16,643 nucleotides of DNA from Nephromyces sp. MM_2019 (Eukaryota; Apicomplexa; Aconoidasida; Nephromycida), in the NCBI GenBank assembly GCA_015657535.1, contig JADHZB010001944.1, forward strand, positions 16,019-32,661. The letters are read 5' to 3'. Under the pieces are notes generated by a model. That model saw only the letters and a program-made list of their open reading frames with translations, did no database searches and was not told where the DNA came from. Both the position numbers and the translations under genes were made by a program. Shown here piece after piece: positions 1 to 10,400 of the stretch (position 1 is its first letter; every line of letters begins with the position of its first letter).

Positions 1-98
1 TATGGGGATGTGTGTGTGTATGGGGATGTGTGTGTGTATGGGGATGTGTGTGTGTATGGGGATGTGTGTGTATGGGGATGTGTGTGTATGGGGATGTG
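1..98. repeat. 18/16-bp TG-rich minisatellite
   Basis: Six head-to-tail copies of TATGGGGATGTGTGTGTG begin at 1, 19, 37, 55, 71 and 87. The first three periods are 18 bp and the last two are 16 bp, after loss of one TG step. Because 18 is divisible by three, it yields a spurious MGMCVC-repeat reading frame. The array starts at the window edge, so its full length is unknown. Confidence 0.93.
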
Positions 99-617
99 AG
101 TGGTCATTTGTGCTGGTGTGGAAATGTGTGTATGAGGGTGTTGTAAGTGTGTATTTGGGTGGATCAGAGATGGATGGTGGAGTTGTCTAAGGGTGACTAG
201 ATGAGTGTGTGAGGTAGTTAGTGTGTAAGTACATATGTGTGTGTGCAAATGTGTGTAGAGATATGGCGTGTGTTGGTGTGCATCTTGTGTGTGTGTGTGT
301 CAATTTCAGTTAATATAGATAAATTTATATCAAGTTGGGTGGTTGTACAAAATGTGTAAGTATGTAAGTACATATAACAGCTGGTAAAGAATATGTTATG
401 TGTTTAGAAATGTGTAGGTAATTCAAAAAGTGAAATGATAATTTGAAAATTGTGTCAAAATTTCAAAAATGTGTAGAGTTAGGATGGCTTAATATTCACT
501 TGCTTGTGTATATGCATTTTGTGTGTGTGTGTGTTAGTAATGTGTGCCTGCTTTTTATGTATAAATGTATGTCTGTGTGCGTAAAATGTGTTGGTGTTCT
601 ATAACAAAACTAATTTT
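99..617. other. TG-rich AT-rich spacer, no gene seen
   Basis: Degenerate TGTG motifs dominate, including a pure (GT)n run near 285-300, in otherwise AT-rich DNA. No open frame has exon-like composition with splice sites on either strand. It joins two TG minisatellites and has the same strand polarity as both. Confidence 0.6.
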
Positions 618-1070
618 GTGTGTATAGTGTGTGTATTGTCTGTGTATAGTGTGTGTATTGTCTGTGTATTGTCTGTGCATTGTGTGTTTGTTGTGTGTGC
701 ATTGTGTGTGCGTTATGTGTGCGTTATGTGTGTATAGTGTGTGTGTAGTGTGTGTATTGTCTGTGTATTGTCTGTGTATTGTCTGTGTATTGTGTGTTTA
801 TTGTGTGTGCAGTGTGTGTTTATTGTGTGTTTATTGTGTGTGCATTGTGTGTGCGTTATGTGTGTGTAGTGAGTGTATTGTGTGTGTATAGTGTGTGTAT
901 TGTGTGTGCATTGCGTGTGTGTTGTGTGTGCGTTGTGTGTGTATTGTGTGTGTATTGTGTGTGAATTGTGTGTGCATTATGTGTGTATAGTGTGTGTGTA
1001 GTGTGTTTATTGTGTGTTTATTGTGTGTGCGTTGTCTGTATATTGTGTGTGCAATCTGTGGGTATTGTAT
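618..1070. repeat. 11-bp-period TG minisatellite
   Basis: About forty diverged copies of an 11-mer of the form YRTTGTGTGTG, for example TATTGTCTGTG, CATTGTGTGTG, CGTTATGTGTG and TATAGTGTGTG. Neighbouring copies often share the same variant, a sign of local duplication. Since 11 is not a multiple of three, every frame reads the same peptide with an 11-residue period (YCLCIVCVLSV on +, threonine/histidine-rich on -). This explains the apparent reading frames here on both strands. Confidence 0.9.
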
Positions 1071-1724
1071 TGTTTTGTGAGTGTATTGTATATGCGGATT
1101 TAAGCGTTTTAACACTAGTGTGTGTATGAGTAAATGTGCAAATTTATATAAAATGATTGCTTGTATTATTTGTGTACAAAAATAGTATGCACAGTTTTAC
1201 TAGCATTTTATGGTTAGTTATAGTTATGAACTCTTCATGGAATAATGTGTGTGTGTATATTCATTGTGTACTGTGCTCATTATGTAGTTTGTATGCTATG
1301 TAATGTGGGTATTAAGCAATGTATACATATATACAATATTGTTTGTATTTAGTGCGTATATCTACTATATTTATTATAATTTTTTGTGTATGTCAGTATA
1401 TTCTAATGTAATTATTGTTATGTATGTGTAGGTGTGTTTGTAGCCCATTATATAATAAACTATATGGTGATGCGTGTGTGTGTTTATATATGCGTGTGAG
1501 TTTATGTCTGGTGTGTATACGTGTTTTGCTGTCTAAATGTGATTATTTATGTATATGTATATGCAGGCATCTTTTTATATGTAAATTTGTACCATAATAA
1601 ATGTTATTATGCATTTTTGAGTGTGTGCGTGTAAATATATATTTATCAGCATGTCTTAAGGAATAAAAATAAGATATATTAGTGAATATATTATAATACG
1701 CTTGATTTGAAAAAATATTTCTAG

Positions 1725-2010
1725 TACACACACGTAAATGAATAACTATGCTTTACATATTAGGTTATACACATAGTTAGCTAATAAATTCATATATACT
1801 GTTATATATATAGGAACATACACACGTTTTACCACCACCCATCAATATAAAAATCCACAGATTAAATAACAAGACATGTATATATGTATATGGAATTTAT
1901 ATAATAAATATGAGCTAAATCCTCAATAATAGTACACACAATTCCCATTTAAGACAACCAGACAAATAACTCCCATACACACACACGCAAAGTTAATTCC
2001 CAAGTGTATA
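1725..2010. other. CA-polarity patch inside a TG-rich region
   Basis: The + strand changes here to ACACAC words (around 1727, 1820, 1934 and 1977-1987). TG-rich DNA lies on both sides. No open frame of note was seen. It is a small reversal of the prevailing repeat polarity. Confidence 0.6.
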
Positions 2011-3280
2011 CACAGATACCCAGTATATTTATATAAAATTGAAATTCTAACTAATGTGTATATTTATTTATTAAGCTAGATAAGCTTAAACATTTGGGTG
2101 TATAATAAAATGTTTAGACATAAAATTTACTTACATTTATAATAAACTATTTGACCAAATATTGTGTTTCGTAATATTCTTCATTAAGGTGAAATATTCA
2201 AATTCAATAGTCTTTCTAATGATTATCAAATTATTATAGCAATTGTTAGAATTGATTGTGAATACCTAATCTGTGTGTGTATTGTGAAAATTTCTAATAC
2301 ATATATATGTGTCTATGCGTAAATACATATGTGTGAAAATATTCTATAGTTGTGAGTACTTGTTCTTGTAGATATTTATGAGATGTATGTATTTATATTG
2401 GTATATAGTTAATAGATGTGTAGATTTGTGTTACCTAAATGTTCAAGTATTCAATAGATGTGTGTGGCTTTTTAGTGCAAAAATAGTGTTGGAATAGGAG
2501 TCAATTCATGTATTTCTAAACATTCAATACATATCTATATGCAAATTTTTAGTACACAAATGAGTGTGTAAGGATCAATATGTATATGTCTAAATAGCCA
2601 ATAATTGCATGTGTAAGTATTGGATATATATTTGTTTAACTATTCAATACATGTGTGAGCAAATATTCAATAAGTTTGTATGCAAACTAGCATTACATTA
2701 TAAATTTAAAAACCCAATTGGTCAAAATTTCAGAATATATATCTACTAGAAAAAAAAAAAAATCATTATAATTATCAATTATATGAAAAATCATATTATT
2801 CTAGCAAAAATAATTTGGTTAACATGTGTGTAGCTATATACCGGTTATCAGTGTCTAAACTTTTATAAGTATATCTGTTACTGTGTATAATGATAAAATC
2901 ATATTAATTTTGTGCTACTAATAATTACCTCTAGTATTTAAACTGTGTAATTATTTTTAGTATGTACAAGTATATAATTATCTAGAATGCAAAATTATAT
3001 AGTTATATTAGGTATGCAAAATTATATAATTATTTATAGCATGTAAAACTTTGAAATTATCTCTACTGTGTTTAGCTATGCAATTTTCTCTATTCTATTT
3101 AACTATAAAATTGATTCTATACTGTGTTATGAAATAATATCTGGCATGTGAAGTAGAAAACAATAGCAGTATGTCTAACTAAAAAATTATCTGCGGTGTG
3201 TGTAACAATTTGTGAGAAATCTATTTAGATCATCTGTGTCTAACTAGAATTTATTAAATTGAATGTATGTATATGATTAG

Positions 3281-3316
3281 ATTATTTGAGTATAACTAGT
3301 TTTATACTCAAATAAT
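3281..3316. repeat. 36-bp palindrome with 15-bp perfect arms
   Basis: ATTATTTGAGTATAA (3281-3295) is the exact reverse complement of 3302-3316. Only CTAGTT separates the arms, and the centre AACTAGTT is itself nearly symmetric. The arms contain a GAGT/ACTC element, so this is not a simple AT run. It could fold as a hairpin or cruciform. No adjacent gene explains it. Confidence 0.85.
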
Positions 3317-3764
3317 GTGTAGCTGTATATGTGATCAATTTAATAGTATGTCTTCTCTGTAGTGTGTGTATATATAGTAAATCAGTCAAAAAGGGTGATA
3401 AAAATAAGGTATATCTGAAATAGGCCTAAATTAGCTTTATAAAATTTTCTATTATTTCTACAGCACATATCATGTATGTTAATGATAATTTTGGTTTATC
3501 AATCAATCTCTAAAGATAGCTAACTGCCATCCATGCCTAATTATATATAAATAAATGTGTTTATGTGCGTGCATCTGTGTGCACAAATTTTATAAATGTA
3601 CTTATGTTACAAAATTATGTTTCCAATGGATTAGTATAGGTAATTTGGTCTGTAAAAAGTGGTCTAAAATTTTTACAAAAATGGTTTGTGGATTTTTATA
3701 ATTGTTTACTTAAATGAGGAATCGATATTGAATAGATATATCTAATATCTAAGCTGCGAAAAGT

Positions 3765-3771
<7 letters not shown>

Positions 3772-3800
<29 letters not shown>
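3772..3800. repeat. (TA)n microsatellite
   Basis: Uninterrupted alternating TA for about 29 bases, next to TATATGTA on its left side. Confidence 0.95.
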
Positions 3801-3804
<4 letters not shown>

Positions 3805-4497
3805 GATTGGGGTCAATGCGAATTGTAAATGAATAAAATTTTGTGTTTGTATGTATATCAGTCTATGTTTCGTATCTAAATTCATTTATTTTCATTGAAT
3901 ATAATGATGTGTGGGTCTATATTTATATACAAGTACGTATTAGATAATTTTGTATTTTGTTGTGTATAACTAAACTGTGTGCATATGATAACGGATATAT
4001 CTCATATATGTATTCTCTATATTTGAGGTATTCTGTATATATAGTTGTAAATTTGGTAGTTGCTAAATTGTAAAGATTATATGAAATTTGTTTTTGAGTG
4101 TTGCACCAAGTTTATTTTTGTATATGTGTGTTAATGTGTATATAGTTGAATTAATCAGTATGTATTTCTGTTAATATATATTGTGTTTCTGTTAATCAGT
4201 ACGTGTTATTGTTACGCAATGTGTGTTTGTGATTATTAATGTGTGTATCAATTAACGTATAAGTGAATTAATTAATGTATGTGTATTAATTAATGTATGT
4301 GTATATTATTTAATTTGTAGTTATATTAATAAAGGTATGTGCATATGGGAGTTACTTAGAGTGTTTGCTTTTATGTAAAAATTAGGATAGTGTACAATTT
4401 ATTTATTTCAATTGTTATTTGGTAGATGAATAGTATAAAAATTTGATATTCACCCTTTATTATATAGTTATGAAAATGTTAGTGTGTGTTTATATGC

Positions 4498-4506
<9 letters not shown>

Positions 4507-4530
<24 letters not shown>
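4507..4530. repeat. (TA)n microsatellite
   Basis: Uninterrupted alternating TA for about 24 bases in AT-rich noncoding DNA. Confidence 0.95.
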
Positions 4531-6310
4531 ATAGTTAACTAATTTTAATCTAACATATATGTATATTGAAATTTGTGTTATTTCTCTAAATAATTGTAAG
4601 CATGAATAAATCATTTAACAATTATCTAATCTTATCAAAATTACCTACAAGTAGCTATAATAAAATTATTACTTAAGTTTTTGCATGAATAGATGTTTTT
4701 ATGTATGCTAAATTTGTGTGTATTTTGTGCTCGTTGCATTTCAACAGTGTGTGGAAAATGTTGAATCTGTGTATGTGACTTAGGTTAGGGTAGATTTTAT
4801 AAGTTTAGGTGTGTGTAAATTGTTTCTGTGTAGCTAGAGTGGGTAATTATTTACGTGTGTGCATTATTTTAAAGTAATTCCTGCTTGTTTTGATTATGTG
4901 TGGTTGATGATGCTGTGTTTGTTTCACTATTAATGTGTTGTGTTATTGTACAACAAATGTTTGTGCTAAAGCTAGGATTTCATCTATATGAGTTATGTGC
5001 TTGCTAGAAAATATGTGTGTAAATTTTAGGTGTGATAGTGTATTTGTGTGCTTTTTGTTTACATTTAATATATGTGTCTATTTGTGTTGGATTTAGATAT
5101 ATAAGTTTGTAAACAAGAGATCCTGAGAGGTGTCATAGGTGTGTATTGACTTTTAGAGTTGAATATGTGTGTGCAAACTTTTTTGCATATATTGTTAGTT
5201 AACATATAGTTGCACATTTTGAAATGTGTTAGAGTAGAAGTTGTGCAACTTTGTGTATTTATTATTCTAATGAGAAATTTTCAACAGGCTTCAAAAAACA
5301 AAATTGTAAATTTCAAGTTGTTTTTCTTAAAGTTTAAAACTCTATAATTGTTCTATCAAATGAATATATATATTACAAGCTATAAATGTTTAAAAGACAA
5401 TTTTGCAAAAATTATATCAAATTCATATATTATGATTTCGTTTCTTTATTATCGGTGTGTGCTTGTGTGATATGTGTACACTGGTAGTCTCAGGTTATTA
5501 TATCAGCTTGTGTAAATGTGTATTTTTTTTTAGTGTCTATATTACGTGTGATTAAGGTAATTTGGATATTTAGCATTATTTATAACGTGTGTGCAGGATA
5601 TTTTTATAGAATTGAGAGAGGGAAATTGTGTATATAGAATTAGCTGTTGTATGTATGTGTGATTACTATACTGTGTCCACATAAATTAGCTTATCATACA
5701 TAAGCAAGGTTATATAGGGAGTGTGTTTTTTCAAATCTATCCAAGGTAATATGAAATACATTTGAAAATGTTTACAATTGAGGCAAGGATTTTTATAGAT
5801 TTCTATTTACTTTGGATTTGTGCGTGTGTAAAATCTATAATTTCTTTTAACTAACTTACTAAAAAGAGATACAACTAAAATTATGCAATGATAATCATAT
5901 ATATGCTAAAGATTGTTTTAACTGATGGCACGTGAGAGTGAGAAATGTTAAGAAAGATCTTTATCAAGATATATGTGTGCATGTAAACCTAGTTCGATAA
6001 AACTTCATCTGATGTAAATTATAATTGAGAGGTGTGTATATGAACGCTAAGCATACGCAGCTTATAGATGTGTCGATTTTTTTTTACTCAATAGGTAACT
6101 AGCAGTGTTGATAAATTTCTATAATTTTTAGGTAATTAATTATGTGTATGTGAATTTGAATGTGTATGCGTGTGTGGCTTTTGGTGTTACAAGCGTTTGT
6201 TCGTAAAGTTCAATCACAATTATTTCATCAATTCTTATCGAGTATAATTCCACAATTGGATGTTTGTAATTTTTCTTTTGTTATTTAGTATATTACATAA
6301 TTTTCTACTA

Positions 6311-6648
6311 TTAGATAACCAATAAGTATGGTGCATAAGGTGTGTGAGTGTGTGGAATTAATTGTGTAAGTGCATGTAATTTGTGTGCATTGTCTAAAGT
6401 ATTTAAGCGTGTGAACCGAAAGATATTACGGGAATCAAACACTCGGTACAGTGCTTGTTTTTTGTCTAATTATTTAACAATTTGTTACGCGTTGCGTATA
6501 CACTTCTTATGTATAATTCACACTTTGGGTCGGTTGCTGCTTGAAGGCGAGCTTAAGTTTGTGTGTTCCTATCTATATACCCAGGTGGTTTCAATAATAA
6601 AAGCTAACCATCTCTTGTAATACTCAACTTATAATGACTTGCTTCCAT
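6311..6648. other. Less AT-rich stretch, possible exon(s), strand unresolved
   Basis: This stretch is less AT-rich and more CpG-rich than its surroundings, with no simple repeat, so it may be coding. Plus reading: an open frame to a TAA at 6618-6620 contains KVFKRVNRKILRES and LGRLLLEGELKF, but every arginine is a CGN codon, unlike the enzyme gene downstream. Minus reading: an ATG at 6648-6646 begins MEASHYKLSITRD. GT-AG joins that keep phase (6648-6609, 6551-6489, 6465-6320) add LQAATDPKCELYIRSVYAT and LYRVFDSRNIFRFTRL. That model needs one intron of only 23 bases, shorter than any in the enzyme gene. A divergent minus gene would fit the repeat polarity to the left. I recognise no family in either reading. 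Confidence 0.3.
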
Positions 6649-7273
6649 AGAATAAAGTGAATTGAGTCAATTTGTTTCTTTCGGCTGTTCTTTTTTTTAA
6701 CAACTTTGGTATATTTATCTAGAATACTTATTGATCAAGCAATTAAATCAATACTCATCAAATTTTTTAGATTATTATATAAAAATTAGATTAGTAGGTT
6801 CTTGATAGTAAAACTTATTTTTATTTCTTGACATTCATAACCTGCTTTTTTGGCAAATAACAATCCACTGTTCTTTTTACACACTAACATGTATCACACC
6901 ACACACACTAGTAAATCAGATGAACAAATCTTACACTTTTACTTTACTCCTAGTATAATATTCAAGCACACACATTCTATTTTATATATTCACAAAAACA
7001 TATCCCTATTATAAATAGATATATACATTTCAAAAATGAATATATAAACACATACGAATAATTTATATATGCTAGAAAGTGGACACATAATTCAAAAGCA
7101 TTTATATATATATAAGATAAAACATCCTTATTGTTAGAACATAGAAATTACGTACTTGAATAACATATATCTATATATACACATATACACAAACTAATTA
7201 TACGGAACCCACAATGAGTATATAATTCAACTAAACACAGATATATAAACTATATATATACATATATTACTGA
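6649..7273 (+). promoter_or_regulatory. Upstream region of the phosphopantetheinyl transferase gene
   Basis: AT-rich DNA with ACACAC words (6880-6910, 6966-6975) and many TATATA stretches close to the start codon (7098-7112, 7170-7178, 7242-7260). A TGA stop lies directly before the ATG in the same frame. Promoter activity is inferred from position only. No individual factor site can be named. If a minus-strand gene begins at 6648, this would be a shared divergent promoter. Confidence 0.4.
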
Positions 7274-7449
7274 ATGGATTTATGTTTGTATAAATTACCA
7301 AAATTACCAGAAAATTGGTGTTCCAGTTTTAACTGTTCTGAAATTGAAATAATTGTGTGTGATGTGAGCACCCAAAATTGGAGCGATGATGAAATATTTG
7401 AAATGTTTTTTAATACACTTTTAGATGAAGAAATTAAAACAGCTATGAG
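7274..7449 (+). CDS. AASDHPPT: PPTase exon 1 (start exon)
   Basis: Encodes residues 1-58 and two bases of R59. It begins MDLCLYKLPKLPENW and ends LLDEEIKTAMR, the usual start of this family (a tryptophan-containing segment, then an acidic L..EE helix). The donor is GTCTGT at 7450, in phase 2. Reading on to the TGA at 7478 adds SVIHIKTWK, which does not match the family, whereas splicing restores RYFKVIDK. Confidence 0.88.
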
Positions 7450-10400
7450 GTCTGTAATACATATTAAGACTTGGAAATGACTATGATATAGTAGAGTGCA
7501 TCTATACGTATATTTCCTATGGAAAATACTTCACTATATTGAATAAAATATACGTGTATGTTTACTATCTTATTTTATTTAATAAGATAGTAATTATACG
7601 TTTCTATGCATAATTTATTGTTAAAAAAGTTACTCTACATGAGATGTTGATAAAGATGCAACAAACTTTTGTGTATGATTTTATACTTTGTAAAACCTAG
7701 AAATCACTCATACTAGAGCAAATGTGAATACCAAATATATTTTAAACATATTTTAGTATTCCTATTTTATATGTGTGCTTGTGTGTCTCTTAATGAAGGT
7801 ACTTCAAAGTAATTGACAAGAACTGCAAATTAATTAGTAAATATCTGCAAAGATGTGCCATATCAAAATACACAGGTCTCTCACCTCAATCTTTACAAAT
7901 TTCTAGTACAACCAATCATAAACCTCGCTGGGTATGAATATATACAAAAACACATGGGTACATATTTTGTACAATATGTTTATTAACTTATGACTAAAAT
8001 AAATCATATCAACAGGCCAAGCTTTGTAGATTACAATTGATTGTGTGAATATTTAATCAACTATTTGTGTAGTTCAGTTATTACAAAGTCTAATGTCAAT
8101 GTATAGTCTATTTAATGAAGTGTGTAGTGCACACTGTTTGAATATAGGATTGTGTATATTAATATTACATTATAGAATGAGTGTACTATAGTGTGATTTA
8201 TGTATACTCAATGTTTATTTTTTATTATTAGGCGATATACACCAATATCTAGTTTGCTTTAGTTATCAATTATTTATAGAGTAATAATATTAAATTTAAT
8301 AGATAGCAGTACATATATACATAAAATTCACGAAGTATAGGATTAAAACTGTGTATACTTAATGAGTAAACCTTTAATGGAAAACTTAAAATGTAATATT
8401 TACTTGATTATTATTAAATATTCACGTTTTCAACTAATAGCTGCAATAATATACTGTAAGCGTGTGTATTTTGAGTGATTTGACAATTAAATCTTATTAT
8501 ATTTATACATACAATACTTTGATGCGATTTACAGGAAAAGGGGACGGACCATGTGCACATCAATTTTAATACATCAGTAAAATGCAAACATATTAATAAC
8601 TTAAATATAAATATTGTTTTGCACTGTTATAGATTTTTCTTCACATATAACTTATTATAACAAGTCTATCATGACTTTTAAGGATATATTAATGCTACAA
8701 GCACTCTTGTTCTATATACACAGCTATATTCAACAACTACACATACTAACTTAGCATTGTCCCTAGCTCAGCAGACACATTTTCGCTTCATAAACACCGT
8801 ATTTCTACACATTCCACACTGATATTTATATAGTAAATTCGCTTAATCTATATGATTGATATCTACACACCTAATATCCTTAAAATTTATGTCCTAATTT
8901 TACACTATTTTTATTCACAATTTAAACACAGCACGACCACGGACTAGTGATGTTCTCGACTTCATTACACAATGTTGGAATTGATATTATGAAATGGGAT
9001 CGACTAAAAGGGTAATTTTATATAAATTAATCATTTCTATGACTTTACATGGCTATTTCCCACCAACACTTTGTTATCAAAATCAATTATTTAAATGACA
9101 TTTATAACTGATTGCTCAAGCAATTGTAAACTTAAAAATCGAATGTTACTTTAAGCTTTCATTTCCCTAAAGAATCATTATAATGCCATATGTATAAATC
9201 TATCATTGTGTATTAATAAACTCGGATAAAAATAACCACTCATACATCCTTATATGAAGTATATATATATACATTCATTCTAATAAATAAAAACACTCAT
9301 AATTATACATAGGATATATATTAGTACAAATTCAAAATAAAACAATTTGTAAGATGTGCACAGCATATATAGCTAGAACTAATAGAGTATATGAATACCC
9401 AAACAATATATATAATTAGGAAATCTAAGGATGACTACTTCTCTTTAATGAAATCAATATTCACGACTGAGGAATGGTAAATAATAAGGATGATCAGAAT
9501 AAGGAATATGTTTGACTATGAACAGTTGAACATGTGATTTATTTTCTCTAGGGGGAAATCTATTTATGAATAGAAGTGTTTTTTATAATTATTCAGGGAT
9601 TTTATCCTGAAATCTTCGAATACGACAACTCAGCTAAAACGCTTTATATTGTAAGATAAAATTTATAGTTCACAACCACAAACACAGTTTTCCAAATGCA
9701 TATCACGAAAAGATTGGTACTCAGGATTGAAACTGATTTCACATACATTAAAACTTAAAAATACACTACAGAGACATGTACTCATTCACACACAAGTGCA
9801 CATAGACATATTCCACAATCACATATGGTCAAATTCACACCAAATATCAGAAATTTGTAGTTTATATACTTTTGTATATATATTTAAATACTTTTAGACT
9901 GTGGACAGCTAAAGAAGCATTTTTGAAATGTCTTGGAACAGGTAAAAGCAATAATAAGCAAATCATGATAAAATAAATGAAAAATAATAATTAGGAAACA
10001 AAGTATAAAAGCACTATGTATTTTTTTAAAAAACAACTTGAATACAAAAGGAAAATTCTAAAATGAGTTAAATATAGGAAATTATATAAACTTTATGAAA
10101 TATAAAAACAGCAATAAACTGGAAATATCTTAAAACTCAGCATTTACAAAGAATAAATTTTCACTATTTACAATTTACTTACACACATATTAGAAGTAAA
10201 TATAAAAATTGTTGATCTAGATATATTTTGTTCGAAATCTACACCATTACTAGATAAATAGATTATATAGTTAGATTAAACACATATAGATAAATACATA
10301 CTTTTCTCTATGTATTTAATCCCTTTAATCTCCAGGAATCAACACGTATCTTGCCTATTTATGAATATATTTGCCGTATATATAAAAATATTGTATTACC

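Larger units (their letters stand above)
1071..6310. other. Long TG-biased AT-rich region without a supportable gene
   Basis: The + strand is dominated by T, A and scattered TGTG(T/A) words, with TA-rich stretches. Short open stretches flanked by GT and AG can be found on both strands, but they contradict one another and their residues follow base bias (V/C/F/L on +, T/H/N/Y/L on -). I could not tie any of them to a family. Introns or untranslated parts of a minus-strand gene remain possible, because this DNA is CA-rich when read on the minus strand. Separately listed inside it are a CA-rich patch, two (TA)n tracts and a palindrome. Confidence 0.5.

Noticed and set aside
2..190. Open frame with MGMCVC repeats
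   Set aside because: It is the translation of the 18-bp minisatellite, whose period is divisible by three. The remainder is C/V/G-rich TG-repeat translation.
631..1115. Cysteine/valine-rich plus-strand and threonine/histidine-rich minus-strand open frames
   Set aside because: All are readings of the 11-bp array. The peptide period is 11 residues in every frame, as expected for a repeat.
1415..1731. Two overlapping open frames on opposite strands
   Set aside because: Both lie in TG- and TA-biased DNA, with residues set by base composition. They contradict each other and have no family resemblance.
5065..5280. 71-codon minus-strand open frame without an initial ATG
   Set aside because: The minus strand here is rich in A, C and T, which suppresses stop codons. 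The peptide is T/N/S/K/Y/C-rich with almost no acidic residues or glycine. A real exon inside it cannot be excluded, but nothing supports one.
6420..6450. tRNA B-box-like GTTTGATTC on the minus strand
   Set aside because: The flanking five-base arms do not pair and no A box or acceptor stem is present at the right distance.
5530..6620. Chain of small plus-strand exons suggesting an OB-fold-like protein (LTDGTY...)
   Set aside because: GT-AG pairs can be linked in phase, but an equally good chain exists on the minus strand over the same bases. The LTDG resemblance is too short to count.
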